Source: Thiobacillus sp. (GTDB taxonomy: Bacteria > Pseudomonadota > Gammaproteobacteria > Burkholderiales > Thiobacillaceae). Taken from it: a stretch of DNA of 10,000 nt. This document shows positions 1 to 6,904 of this stretch, in pieces (position 1 is the stretch's first letter; each line of letters begins with the position of its first letter). Location: the NCBI GenBank assembly GCA_020216925.1, contig JAIWOL010000128.1, positions 1 to 10,000 on the forward strand. Direction: 5' to 3'. Under the pieces are notes generated by a model. That model was not told where the DNA came from and did not search any database. It saw only the letters and a program-made list of their open reading frames with translations. The position numbers and the translations under genes are program-made.

Positions 1-62
1 CCTTCGAAGGCAGAGCCGTCAGATTTACAGTCTGATCCCTTTGACCGCTCGGGAACCCCACC
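1..62 (-). tRNA. tRNA-Tyr (anticodon GTA), partial: 3' end lies outside the window
   Basis: Read on the minus strand, the sequence starting at position 62 (GGTGGGGTTCCCGAGCGG) matches the acceptor stem and D-arm of bacterial tRNA-Tyr. The anticodon stem TCAGA/TCTGA encloses a loop with anticodon GTA at 28-26, which is the 35th base of the gene, as in E. coli tRNA-Tyr. A long class II variable arm follows (CGGCTCTGCC), and the window ends inside the T-stem (GAAGG), so roughly the last 20-odd bases are missing. A consensus promoter lies just upstream. In many betaproteobacteria this gene heads a tRNA-Tyr/Gly/Thr-tuf cluster; that continuation is inference and cannot be seen here. Confidence 0.95.
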
Positions 63-77
63 CAAACGAAGCGCGAG

Positions 78-107
78 ATTATAGGGGGCTTAAGGAAAGC
101 CTGTCAA
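78..107 (-). promoter_or_regulatory. Sigma-70 promoter of tRNA-Tyr
   Basis: On the minus strand there is a perfect -35 box TTGACA (107-102) and a perfect -10 box TATAAT (83-78), separated by 18 nt. The sequence after the -10 (CTCGCGCTTCG) is GC-rich, which is typical of discriminators at stringently controlled stable-RNA promoters. The expected start of transcription is near 70-72, giving a leader of about 8-10 nt before the tRNA. The -35 box lies 8 nt beyond the ychF stop codon, with no conventional terminator between them. The spacer contains a small inverted repeat, GGCTT/AAGCC. Confidence 0.88.
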
Positions 108-115
108 ACACTGCC

Positions 116-1207
116 TCATACATTGAAGAGGAAATTCAGGACATCGCCGTCTTTCACGACGTATTCCTTGCCCTCTGCGCGCATTTTCCCGGCTTCCCTG
201 GCGCCCGCTTCGCCCTTGCAGGCTATGAAATCTTCGTACGCAATCGTCTGGGCCCGAATGAAGCCCCGCTCAAAATCAGTGTGAATGACACCCGCAGCCT
301 GCGGGGCGGTATCTCCCTTGCGAATGGTCCAGGCGCGCACCTCTTTCACGCCAGCGGTGAAGTAGGTCTGCAACCCCAACAAATCATAGGCTGCGCGAAT
401 GAGTCGATTCAGGCCGGGCTCCTCCCATCCCAGTTCCTTGAGGTATTCCGCCCGATCGTCTGGTGCCAGCTCTTGCAATTCGGCCTCCATGGCTGCGCAT
501 ACCGGCACGACCGGCGCCCCCTCCTTGGCCGCATAGGCCATGAGGGCGTCGAGCATGGGATTGTCATGGAAGCCGTCCTCGCTGACATTCGCGACATACA
601 GGGCGGGCTTCAGCGTCATCAGACACAGCGGTTTGATCAGCGTCAAGGCTTCCGCATCGAGGCCCGCTGCCCGCGCCGGCCGGCCTTCGTTCAGGGCGCC
701 GACAACGGGCTTGAGCGCCGCCACCATTTTTTGGGCATCCTTATCTCCTGCACGGGCCGGCTTCTCAAACCGCGCCAACGCCTTTTCAGCGCTGGCGAGG
801 TCGGCAAGCGCCAATTCAGTGGCAATGGTCTCGACGTCCGAGAGAGGATCCACCTTGCCAGCCACATGGATCACGTTTTCGTCGTGAAAGCAGCGCACTA
901 CGTGGCAGATGGCGTCCGTTTCACGGATGTTGGCCAGAAACTGGTTGCCCAGCCCTTCACCCTTGGAGGCTCCCGCCACGAGGCCTGCGATATCGACGAA
1001 TTCGACAATGGCCGGAACAATTTTCTGGGGCTTGACGATTTCGCTCAGGCGAGCGAGACGTGGATCGGGCACCTCCACCACGCCGGTATTGGGCTCGATG
1101 GTGCAGAAAGGGTAGTTTTCCGCGGCGATGCCCGCCCGGGTCAGCGCGTTGAATAGTGTGGACTTGCCGACGTTGGGCAGCCCTACGATGCCGCATTTGA
1201 GGCTCAT
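116..1207 (-). CDS. ychF: Redox-regulated ATPase/GTPase YchF (Obg family, OLA1-type)
   Basis: YchF is a cytosolic ribosome-associated P-loop NTPase of the Obg family. Its members prefer ATP over GTP and are linked to stress and translation control. The 363-residue product shows G1 GLPNVGKS (residues 9-16), G3 DIAG (72-75) and the family-specific NVSE (207-210) in place of the guanine-selecting NKxD, which explains the altered nucleotide preference. A TGS domain fills about the last 80 residues and ends in [11 protein letters not shown]. The length equals E. coli YchF. The ATG at 1207 is chosen because it precedes the conserved [15 protein letters not shown] start and has an AGGAAA Shine-Dalgarno at 1217-1212; the longer frame upstream only runs through pth. 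The start overlaps the pth stop (ATGA, 4 nt), and pth-ychF pairing is widespread. Confidence 0.98.
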   Translation of the reverse strand: MSLKCGIVGLPNVGKSTLFNALTRAGIAAENYPFCTIEPNTGVVEVPDPRLARLSEIVKPQKIVPAIVEFVDIAGLVAGASKGEGLGNQFLANIRETDAICHVVRCFHDENVIHVAGKVDPLSDVETIATELALADLASAEKALARFEKPARAGDKDAQKMVAALKPVVGALNEGRPARAAGLDAEALTLIKPLCLMTLKPALYVANVSEDGFHDNPMLDALMAYAAKEGAPVVPVCAAMEAELQELAPDDRAEYLKELGWEEPGLNRLIRAAYDLLGLQTYFTAGVKEVRAWTIRKGDTAPQAAGVIHTDFERGFIRAQTIAYEDFIACKGEAGAREAGKMRAEGKEYVVKDGDVLNFLFNV

Positions 1208-1812
1208 GACGTTTCCTGTTTGGGTTGTGCGGATGCGGGTTTGGGCGTTGTGTTGGCGCGCTGGATCGCAGCATGCCAGTCGCCCTTCTCGATCAACGGC
1301 CACAGGCGCAGCGCGCGCTCGATGGCATCGTCAATCTCGGCCTGTTCTTCCCGCCGGGGCGGTTTCAGGACGAAGTTCGCCACTTCGCTGCGGTCTCCCG
1401 GATGGCCGATACCGATGCGCAGTCGCCAGTAATCCTGGGTGCCCAGGTGCGCGGTAATGTCCTTGAGCCCATTATGCCCCCCCATGCCGCCCCCGAACTT
1501 GAGCCGCAGCTGGCCTGGCGGAATATCCAGCTCGTCATGGGCAACCAGGATTTCGTTCGGCTCGATGCGGTGAAAGCGCGCAAGCGCCCCCACGGCCTGT
1601 CCGGACCGATTCATGTAGGTTTGCGGCAACAGCATCCAGACCAGGCCCTGACGGCCGGCAATGCCGTGAAATCGGGATTCATGGGCCAGCGACATCCGCC
1701 AATCGCGCGCCAGACGCGTGCAAAACCAAAACCCGGCGTTATGCCGGGTTTCTTCGTAGTCGCGCCCCGGGTTTCCGAGACCGACGACAAGCCGAGGGGC
1801 GGGGGCTGTCAT
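1204..1812 (-). CDS. pth: Peptidyl-tRNA hydrolase
   Basis: Pth cleaves the ester bond of peptidyl-tRNAs that drop off ribosomes, recycling tRNA; it is a cytosolic essential enzyme in many bacteria. The 202-residue product has GLGNPG (residues 11-16, Asn14), TRHNAG with catalytic His24, YMN (Asn68), HDELD (92-96, Asp93) and GGHNGLKD (Asn114), so every known active-site position is present. It is slightly longer than the E. coli enzyme because of a Pro/Gln/Ala-rich tail. The start at 1812 gives the usual short N-terminus before LVVGLGNPG, although no good Shine-Dalgarno precedes it. It lies 59 nt after rplY and overlaps ychF by 4 nt. The codons for the catalytic His segment form a 9-bp perfect stem at 1729-1751 (see findings). 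Confidence 0.98.
   Translation of the reverse strand: MTAPAPRLVVGLGNPGRDYEETRHNAGFWFCTRLARDWRMSLAHESRFHGIAGRQGLVWMLLPQTYMNRSGQAVGALARFHRIEPNEILVAHDELDIPPGQLRLKFGGGMGGHNGLKDITAHLGTQDYWRLRIGIGHPGDRSEVANFVLKPPRREEQAEIDDAIERALRLWPLIEKGDWHAAIQRANTTPKPASAQPKQETS
1729..1751 (-). repeat. Perfect 9-bp inverted repeat inside pth, terminator-like on the sense strand
   Basis: On the minus (pth sense) strand, AAACCCGGC (1751-1743) is followed by a 5-nt loop ATAAC and the perfect complement GCCGGGTTT (1737-1729). It continues into a T-rich tail, TTTTGGTTTT in total. It covers codons 22-28 of pth, with the catalytic His24 codon partly in the loop. The structure is plain in the sequence. A role in attenuation is only inference, since the arms encode conserved residues (Thr, Arg, His, Asn, Ala, Gly, Phe). 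Confidence 0.6.
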
Positions 1813-1871
1813 GCCGAGAACGCTGCGCGACCCCGGAACAGGACAATCCCGCCGGGTGCCGCGCGACCCGA

Positions 1872-2480
1872 TCAGGCTGCGGGAGCAGCCGGCGTGTCTT
1901 CCGCTGCCGCACCCTTGGGCGCATTGATGGAAGCAACTGCGGGATTTTCAGCCTTGAGGTGCGCTACCAGCTCGACTCCAGCCGGCAACACCAGATCGTT
2001 GGCATGAATGGCATGACCCACTTCCAGCTTGCCCATGTCGACCTCGATAAACTCGGGCAGACTGCCTGGCAGACATTCCACGTCGAGCTCGTTGACGATG
2101 TGATGCGCCTTGCCGCCGCCAGTCTTGACGCCTGGCGCCACATCGGCGTTCAGGAAATGCAACGGCACCTTGACGTGAATCTTGTGATCCTTCTCGACAC
2201 GCTGAAAATCCACGTGCAACACCTGCTGCTTGTAGGGATGCCACTGGGTGTCGCGCAGCAGGACTGGCTGTTTGTTGCCGTCGACGGTCAACGTCAAGAC
2301 GGATGCGTGGAAGGCTTCCTTGCGCAGGGCGTGGTAGAGGGCGTTGTGATCCAGCTCGATCGGCATCGGCGCGGCGGCACCCCCATAGACGATGCCCGGT
2401 ACCTTGCCGGCATGGCGCAGGCGGCGGCTCGCACTCGACCCTTGCGCTTCACGCTTGTAAGCAATGACTTCGATTTCCAT
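1872..2480 (-). CDS. rplY: 50S ribosomal protein L25/general stress protein Ctc
   Basis: L25 binds 5S rRNA in the central protuberance of the 50S subunit. This is the long CTC/TL5 form (202 residues), not the single-domain 94-residue form of E. coli. The N-terminal L25 domain spans about residues 1-92, with [15 protein letters not shown] (21-35) and [18 protein letters not shown] (75-92). The C-terminal TL5 beta domain follows (about 100-185), with [16 protein letters not shown] and an IHANDL segment, and then an Ala/Pro-rich tail. The ATG at 2480 has a strong Shine-Dalgarno, TAGGAGA at 2492-2486. The gene starts 57 nt after the terminator behind prs, so it needs its own promoter or readthrough; I see no good -35/-10 pair in that gap. 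Downstream, pth follows after 59 nt, a widespread rplY-pth pairing. Confidence 0.97.
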   Translation of the reverse strand: MEIEVIAYKREAQGSSASRRLRHAGKVPGIVYGGAAAPMPIELDHNALYHALRKEAFHASVLTLTVDGNKQPVLLRDTQWHPYKQQVLHVDFQRVEKDHKIHVKVPLHFLNADVAPGVKTGGGKAHHIVNELDVECLPGSLPEFIEVDMGKLEVGHAIHANDLVLPAGVELVAHLKAENPAVASINAPKGAAAEDTPAAPAA

Positions 2481-2536
2481 GAAATTCTCCTAAGTTGCTA
2501 CTTCTGAGGATGCGTCGCCAGACCGGCCAACGCATG

Positions 2537-2559
2537 AAAAAGCCCCCGCGACCAGGGGC
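2537..2559 (-). terminator. Rho-independent terminator after prs
   Basis: On the minus strand, GCCCC (2559-2555) pairs with GGGGC (2546-2542). Two further inner pairs (T-G and G-C) close a GTCG tetraloop, and the stem is followed directly by TTTTT (2541-2537). It begins 14 nt after the prs stop codon, so it should end the prs transcript before rplY. Confidence 0.85.
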
Positions 2560-2573
2560 ATTCAATCTGCCCG

Positions 2574-3524
2574 CTATTCCATGAACAGCGAGCTGACGGA
2601 ATCTTCGTTGCTGATGCGGCGGATGGTTTCCGCCAGCAGCTCGGCCACCGACAATTGCCGGATTTTCGTGCATGCGCGCGCATCGTCGCGCAGCGGGATG
2701 GTGTCGGTGACCACCAGCTCGTCCATCGCCGAATTGGCAATGCGCTCGGCGGCGGCCCCCGACAGCACGCCGTGCGTGCAGTACGCCATCACCTTTTTCG
2801 CGCCGTGTTCCTTGAGCGCGGCGGCGGCCTCGCACAGGGTGTTTGCGGTATCGACCATGTCGTCCATGATGATGCAGGTGCGGTCCTTGACATCGCCGAT
2901 GATGTGCATCACTTTCGCCACGTTGGGCTTGGGACGGCGCTTGTCGATGATCGCCAGATCGCATTCCAGGCGCTTGGCGATTGCCCGCGCGCGCACCACG
3001 CCACCCACGTCCGGGGACACCACCATCAGGTTGGGATGGTTGCGCTTCCAGATGTCGCCCAGCAGGATGGGGCTGGAGTAGATGTTGTCGACCGGGATAT
3101 CGAAAAACCCCTGAATCTGGTCCGAGTGCAGATCCATCGTCAGCAAGCGGTCGATTCCGGCGCCTGCCAGCATGTTGGCCACTACCTTGGCGGTGATCGC
3201 CACCCGCGCCGAGCGGGTGCGGCGATCCTGGCGCGCGTAGCCGTAGTAGGGAATCGCGGCGGTGATGCGGCCGGCCGATGCACGTTTCAAGGCGTCGACC
3301 ATGACCATGACTTCCATCAGCGTGTCGTTGGTTGGCTGGCAGGTCGACTGCAGAACGAACACGTCCTTGCCGCGCACGTTTTCGAGGATTTCGACCATTA
3401 CCTCGCCGTCGGAGAAGCGCGACACAGTCGCCCGCCCCAGATGGATGTTGAGATGGCGCACCACATCGCTGGCCAGACGGGGATTGGCATTCCCCGTAAA
3501 TACCATCAGATTGTCAATGGACAC
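2574..3524 (-). CDS. prs: Ribose-phosphate pyrophosphokinase (PRPP synthase)
   Basis: Prs makes PRPP from ribose 5-phosphate and ATP, the precursor of purines, pyrimidines, NAD, histidine and tryptophan. The 316-residue product (E. coli has 315) shows FSDGE (37-41), the ATP-binding [11 protein letters not shown] (92-102), DLHS with His133, the catalytic-loop DKRRPKPN (194-201), the PRPP loop [10 protein letters not shown] (221-230) and a C-terminal [13 protein letters not shown]. The start is taken as GTG at 3524, because GGAG (3534-3531) lies 6 nt before it and the length then fits the family. The frame stays open further upstream, but that stretch runs through the tRNA-Gln terminator. An ATG six codons downstream (3506) lacks a ribosome site. 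A terminator sits only about 30 nt before the start, so the source of prs transcripts is unclear. Asn228 sits where Gly is commoner. Confidence 0.97.
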   Translation of the reverse strand: MSIDNLMVFTGNANPRLASDVVRHLNIHLGRATVSRFSDGEVMVEILENVRGKDVFVLQSTCQPTNDTLMEVMVMVDALKRASAGRITAAIPYYGYARQDRRTRSARVAITAKVVANMLAGAGIDRLLTMDLHSDQIQGFFDIPVDNIYSSPILLGDIWKRNHPNLMVVSPDVGGVVRARAIAKRLECDLAIIDKRRPKPNVAKVMHIIGDVKDRTCIIMDDMVDTANTLCEAAAALKEHGAKKVMAYCTHGVLSGAAAERIANSAMDELVVTDTIPLRDDARACTKIRQLSVAELLAETIRRISNEDSVSSLFME

Positions 3525-3530
3525 GCGAGT

Positions 3531-3534
3531 CTCC
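3531..3534 (-). promoter_or_regulatory. Shine-Dalgarno that fixes the prs GTG start
   Basis: GGAG on the minus strand (3534-3531) is 6 nt from the GTG at 3524. No comparable site precedes the downstream ATG at 3506, so this element supports the GTG as the initiation codon. Confidence 0.7.
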
Positions 3535-3556
3535 GGCAATTGGGCGGGACAAGAAC

Positions 3557-3582
3557 AAAAACAGCCGCCTTCCCGGCGGCTG
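3557..3582 (-). terminator. Rho-independent terminator or attenuator between tRNA-Gln and prs
   Basis: On the minus strand, CAGCCGCC (3582-3575), loop GGGAA and the perfect complement GGCGGCTG (3569-3562) are followed by TTTTT (3561-3557) and a further T-rich stretch. The 8-bp GC-rich stem with a U-tract is a classic intrinsic terminator. It begins 13 nt after the encoded CCA of tRNA-Gln and ends about 32 nt before the prs start. Confidence 0.88.
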
Positions 3583-3595
3583 CTCACTCAATTCG

Positions 3596-3670
3596 TGGCT
3601 GGGGAGGTAGGGATCGAACCTACGAATGTCGGAATCAAAATCCGATGCCTTACCACTTGGCGACTCCCCA
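3596..3670 (-). tRNA. tRNA-Gln (anticodon TTG), complete with encoded CCA
   Basis: On the minus strand the 75-nt gene begins TGGGGAGTCGCCAAGTGG at 3670. It has an acceptor stem TGGGGAG/CTCCCCA, anticodon stem TCGGA/TCCGA around the loop TTTTGAT (anticodon TTG) and T-stem GTAGG/CCTAC. It ends in discriminator G plus genomically encoded CCA (3598-3596). It starts only 7 nt after the ispE stop codon, so it is almost certainly processed from the lolB-ispE transcript, and an intrinsic terminator follows. The same ispE - tRNA-Gln - prs order is known in Pseudomonas. Confidence 0.98.
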
Positions 3671-3677
3671 ACGAGCA

Positions 3678-4514
3678 CTACCCGGCGCAAAAGTCATACA
3701 GGGGATGCCTGTCGAGACCCTGCGCCACAAAACCCCGCATCGACCCGGGCATGCGCTGCACAACCGCCTGCGCCGCACTTTCCGACTCGAATGCTGCAAA
3801 TACACAGGCCCCGGAACCCGTCATGCGGGCATCGCCAAACTGCTTCAGCCACTCGACATGGCTGGCAACCTCGGGGTGCCGCGACATGACCACCGGCTGC
3901 AGGTCATTTCGACCCATGCCTGCGGAAAAGGGCGCTATTTTGAGGGGCGGCGTGTCGCGTGTCAATTCCGGCGCAGCAAAAACCGATGCCGTGGGCACCT
4001 GCACGGGGGGCGTCAAAACCACATACCACGCCGGCGCGACCTCCACGGGCCGCAGAATGTCCCCCACCCCTTCGGCAAAGGCGGTCTGGCCAAAGATGAA
4101 CATCGGCACGTCCGCCCCGAGCTGCAAGGCCAGTGTTTGCAGATCGGCGCGCGTCAGGTTCACCTGCCACAGGCGATTGAGCGCAAGCAGGACTGTCGCC
4201 GCGTCCGAGCTGCCGCCGCCCAACCCGCCCCCCATGGGCAGATTTTTGTCCAGACGGATACGCACACCCGACCCCGGGGGGGCGTGAGCCTGCAACAGAC
4301 GGGCCGCACGCACGCTCAGATCCTGCGCCTCGGGCACGCCTGGCACCTCGCCATGACGCGCGATCACGCCGTCGTCACGCAGCGTCAAGTGGACGATATC
4401 GGCACGGTCGATCAGCCGGAAAATGCTTTGCAGCAGGTGATAACCATCGGCACGGCGACCGACGACGTGCAAAAAGAGGTTGAGTTTGCCGGGGGCCGGA
4501 AAGCGATGGTTCAT
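3678..4514 (-). CDS. ispE: 4-diphosphocytidyl-2-C-methyl-D-erythritol kinase
   Basis: IspE phosphorylates CDP-methylerythritol at the 2-hydroxyl, the fourth step of the MEP route to isoprenoids. The 278-residue product is a GHMP kinase: PAPGKLNLFLHV near the N-terminus with Lys10, the glycine-rich ATP loop PMGGGLGGGSSDAAT (93-107), GADVPMF with catalytic Asp135, and the C-terminal GHMP motif MTGSGACVFA. The start at 4514 is chosen because MNHRFPAPGKLN is the family N-terminus; the frame is open upstream but only as a shadow of lolB. The ATG overlaps the lolB stop (ATGA, 4 nt), and with only a weak Shine-Dalgarno, translational coupling to lolB is likely. tRNA-Gln follows 7 nt after the stop. 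Confidence 0.97.
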   Translation of the reverse strand: MNHRFPAPGKLNLFLHVVGRRADGYHLLQSIFRLIDRADIVHLTLRDDGVIARHGEVPGVPEAQDLSVRAARLLQAHAPPGSGVRIRLDKNLPMGGGLGGGSSDAATVLLALNRLWQVNLTRADLQTLALQLGADVPMFIFGQTAFAEGVGDILRPVEVAPAWYVVLTPPVQVPTASVFAAPELTRDTPPLKIAPFSAGMGRNDLQPVVMSRHPEVASHVEWLKQFGDARMTGSGACVFAAFESESAAQAVVQRMPGSMRGFVAQGLDRHPLYDFCAG

Positions 4515-5059
4515 TCCGTTTGCCAACTGTCGAGAACCAGCCGTAGTTCGAGTGCGCCGCGAACCATGGACAATTTGCGCGGGCGGCCACCGGCGTACTG
4601 CTGGTATTCGACCGTCCAGCCGTCCTGCACGATCCGCTCGACGCGACCGGCGCCATCTCGCGTCACATCGGCTGGCCGCCGGGAATCGGGTTGCGCCTGC
4701 ACCCACGAAACCAGTCCGGTGAGCGGCAGGGAATACCCCAACGCTTCCTGCATCAGGGTTTCGGCATCGGGCGCGCGCCGCGGCGGCTGGTTGGGCATTT
4801 CCAGCACCACTTCGCCCAGCCGGCGCTCGATGCGGGCCACGCCCTGACCGAGCGGAGTGGCCATGACGATCACATCCAGCTCCGGGCGATGCCGCCAGTC
4901 CAGATTGCCGGACAGGCTTTGCGTGTCGCTCCGGATGCCAAGTCGCCCTGTCAGCGTCCAGGCCGTTGCGCGGTCCGTTTCAACCATCAGGGGGCCGGGC
5001 GCAGTGGCGCAGCCTGCCAGCCACAAAACCGGCAGCCAGACAAACAGATTTGCCCGCAT
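4511..5059 (-). CDS. lolB: Outer-membrane lipoprotein receptor LolB
   Basis: LolB is itself an outer-membrane lipoprotein. It accepts lipoproteins from the periplasmic carrier LolA and inserts them in the inner leaflet of the outer membrane. The 182-residue precursor starts MRANLFVWLPVLWLAGC, a signal peptide with lipobox LAGC and lipidated Cys17; the following Ala is compatible with outer-membrane sorting. The body shows the family pattern WTLTGRLGIRS, SGNLDWRH, VIVMATPLGQGVARIE and, further on, LTGLVSWVQ. The start at 5059 is fixed by the signal peptide and by the 1-nt overlap with the TPR gene stop (TGATG). It ends in a 4-nt overlap with ispE. The lolB-ispE pairing is widely conserved in beta- and gammaproteobacteria. 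Confidence 0.95.
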   Translation of the reverse strand: MRANLFVWLPVLWLAGCATAPGPLMVETDRATAWTLTGRLGIRSDTQSLSGNLDWRHRPELDVIVMATPLGQGVARIERRLGEVVLEMPNQPPRRAPDAETLMQEALGYSLPLTGLVSWVQAQPDSRRPADVTRDGAGRVERIVQDGWTVEYQQYAGGRPRKLSMVRGALELRLVLDSWQTE

Positions 5060-6816
5060 CAGGGCTTCAGCCGGCGCAGGGTTTCCAGCAGCACTTCGTT
5101 CTGGGGGTGGGTTTGCAGGCTGGACTGCCAGACCCGCCCCGCCTCGTCCCGCTGCCCTCGCGCCCACAGCACCTCGCCCAGATGGGCCGCGATTTCAGGG
5201 TCGGGACGGAGCTTGAACGCGCGTTCGAGGTATTCCTGCGCGCGCGACAGGTTGCCTGAGCGAAATTGCGCCCAGCCCATGCTGTCCAGAATGAAGGGGT
5301 CGTCAGGCGCCAGCGCCAGTGCGCGCTCGATCAGCGCCAGCGCTTCAGGCAGCCGGTTCGTGCGGTCGGCGAGGGTATAGCCAAGCGCGTTGTAGGCCTG
5401 CGCGTCGTCCGGGCGCAACGCCATCACGCGGCGCAGATCTGATTCGAGCACATCGAGGCGATCGATCTTTTCGGCCGCCATTGCCCGGTCGTAGAGCAGG
5501 TCGGCGGATTCGGGAAAACGTTTCACGCCTTCGTCCAGGGCGGCGAATTCGTCCGCGTGGCGCTTGGCCTGCCGCAGCAATTCGGCACGCGCCTGAATCA
5601 GCCGGACGTTCTGCGCCTCGTTTTCGCCCACCGTTCCCGCCAGCATGGCCAGTGCCGCGTCCAGCTTGTCGGCGCGCGCCAGCAAGGCGGCCTGACGGGC
5701 CCGGGCCGACACGAGGTACTTGCCCGACCCTACCTGCGCGTAAGCCGCCGCAGCTTCCTCTGGCTGCTTCATCTGCTCGGCGGTCTGCCCCAGGTAGTAA
5801 TAGACGGCATCGGGCTCACGCGGGCTGTATTCCAGCGTCTGCGTCAGCAGGGCGCGCGCGGCGTCCACATCGCCCATTTGCAGAGACAGCAGGCCGGCAG
5901 CAAAACTGACTTCGGCGTTGCGCGGAAAATCCTGCGTCAGCCGCGTGAATTCCGCGCGCGCCTCCGGAAATTGGCTGGCGTTGACCAAGGTGCGGGCATA
6001 AGCCAGCCGGATATCGCGCGCTCCGGCATGCGCCGTGAGAAATTCCCGCATGAAGGCCAGTGCGTCGGCACGGGATGTCTTGGCAAGAATCTGCGCCCGC
6101 AACAGGGCGGCGGGTTCCCAGCCCGGACGCAGGCTGTCGGCCTGCTTCAACGCATCAATCGCCTGTTCGAAGCGGCCGGCGCCGGCCGCGGCCTGCGCCA
6201 CGGCAAAACGCGCTTCGGGCAGGCCCGGGTAATCCGCAGCCAGCCGTTCGACCAGCGCCTGCGCCGCCTGGGTGTCGCGTGTCTTGCCCATGAGCGCGGA
6301 CAGCTGCAGAAAACCGTTCGCGCTGTCCTGCCTGAGCATGTCGCGCAGCAGGGGTTCCGCTCCAGACAGGTTGCCTTCGTTGAGCAGCAGGGCGGCCAGC
6401 GTCTGCCGGGCACGCTCCGATGACGGTTCGACCTCCACCCACAACTGGGTGGCTTCGAGCGCACCGCTCTGGTTGCGCGCAAACATGGACACTTCCGCCG
6501 CACGGCGCGCCACGCGGGGATCACGCGTCTGCCGCGCCAGGTCGAGGTAGGTTGATTGGGCGATGTCGATGGCTCCCCGCTGCCCGGCCACTTCGGCGAG
6601 CAGGAACTTGAACAGCAGCTCCGGCGTAAGAGGCTGCTTCGGCCAGGCAGCCTTGGCCTGCGTCTTTTCAGCCGCGTTGTCGACGTCCGGCGGCGCAGCA
6701 ACCGCGACCGGCGCGTCCTGAACGGCTACCGGCTGTGAGGCGCGCACCGGGGCCTGGCTACAGGCTGTCGCGAGCAGGAGAGCTGCGCAGAGAGGGAGGA
6801 TCTGGAATGCTTTCAT
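5059..6816 (-). CDS. TPR-repeat outer-membrane lipoprotein, LbcA-like by position and architecture
   Basis: The 585-residue product begins with a signal peptide MKAFQILPLCAALLLATAC. Cys19 is the probable lipidation site, though Ala at -3 makes the lipobox imperfect, and Ser follows it. A Pro/Ala/Val-rich linker spans about residues 20-60. The rest is helical tetratricopeptide repeats, clearest near the C-terminus (AYNALGYTLADRTNRLPEAL, then ILDSMGWAQFRSGNLSRAQEYL). Its position next to lolB-ispE-tRNA-Gln-prs matches Pseudomonas PA4667 (LbcA), an outer-membrane TPR lipoprotein that recruits the periplasmic protease CtpA to degrade peptidoglycan hydrolases. A similar adaptor role here is inference from position and architecture only. 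The start at 6816 lacks a Shine-Dalgarno and is preceded by a pyrimidine run. It is the first gene of the minus-strand operon with lolB and ispE. Confidence 0.85.
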   Translation of the reverse strand: MKAFQILPLCAALLLATACSQAPVRASQPVAVQDAPVAVAAPPDVDNAAEKTQAKAAWPKQPLTPELLFKFLLAEVAGQRGAIDIAQSTYLDLARQTRDPRVARRAAEVSMFARNQSGALEATQLWVEVEPSSERARQTLAALLLNEGNLSGAEPLLRDMLRQDSANGFLQLSALMGKTRDTQAAQALVERLAADYPGLPEARFAVAQAAAGAGRFEQAIDALKQADSLRPGWEPAALLRAQILAKTSRADALAFMREFLTAHAGARDIRLAYARTLVNASQFPEARAEFTRLTQDFPRNAEVSFAAGLLSLQMGDVDAARALLTQTLEYSPREPDAVYYYLGQTAEQMKQPEEAAAAYAQVGSGKYLVSARARQAALLARADKLDAALAMLAGTVGENEAQNVRLIQARAELLRQAKRHADEFAALDEGVKRFPESADLLYDRAMAAEKIDRLDVLESDLRRVMALRPDDAQAYNALGYTLADRTNRLPEALALIERALALAPDDPFILDSMGWAQFRSGNLSRAQEYLERAFKLRPDPEIAAHLGEVLWARGQRDEAGRVWQSSLQTHPQNEVLLETLRRLKP

Positions 6817-6845
6817 GTCGGGGGAGGCGATTGGGCTTGGCTACG

Positions 6846-6874
6846 ATTCTATGCTTTCGAGCGCGCCCTGCAAG
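6846..6874 (-). promoter_or_regulatory. Probable sigma-70 promoter for the TPR lipoprotein-lolB-ispE operon
   Basis: On the minus strand a good -10 hexamer TAGAAT lies at 6851-6846. A weak -35 candidate is CTTGCA (6874-6869, 17-nt spacing) or TTGCAG (6873-6868, 16-nt spacing). The predicted start of transcription is near 6839, giving a leader of about 22 nt to the ATG at 6816. The -35 is only a half match, so confidence is moderate. Confidence 0.45.
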
Positions 6875-6892
6875 CAAGGTTCGCGGGCAAGC

Positions 6893-6898
6893 TAGAAT
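6893..6898 (+). promoter_or_regulatory. Putative -10 element of mutM
   Basis: TAGAAT at 6893-6898 ends 6 nt before the mutM ATG (6905). If it is used, the transcript would begin at or beside the ATG, giving a leaderless or nearly leaderless mRNA. That agrees with the absence of any Shine-Dalgarno upstream of the ATG. No good -35 is visible at 16-18 nt spacing. Confidence 0.35.
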
Positions 6899-6904
6899 TG
6901 CCGC

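Noticed and set aside
41..1156. A 371-codon plus-strand frame opposite ychF
   Set aside because: It starts inside the tRNA-Tyr gene and is antisense to ychF; there are no motifs or ribosome site.
2481..2536. Possible promoter for rplY: TTGGCC, 17 nt, TCAGAA on the minus strand
   Set aside because: Both hexamers match the consensus poorly, especially the -10, so it was not listed as a feature.
3525..3587. An N-terminal extension of Prs by 21 residues to an ATG at 3587
   Set aside because: The extension is encoded by the tRNA-Gln terminator hairpin and its T-tract, is Cys/Arg-rich and absent from the family. The GTG at 3524 has a proper ribosome site.
2655..4847. A 730-codon open frame on the plus strand opposite prs, tRNA-Gln, ispE and part of lolB
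   Set aside because: It lies antisense to well-recognised genes and runs straight through a tRNA gene and a terminator. Its product resembles no family I know; long antisense frames are common in GC-rich coding DNA.
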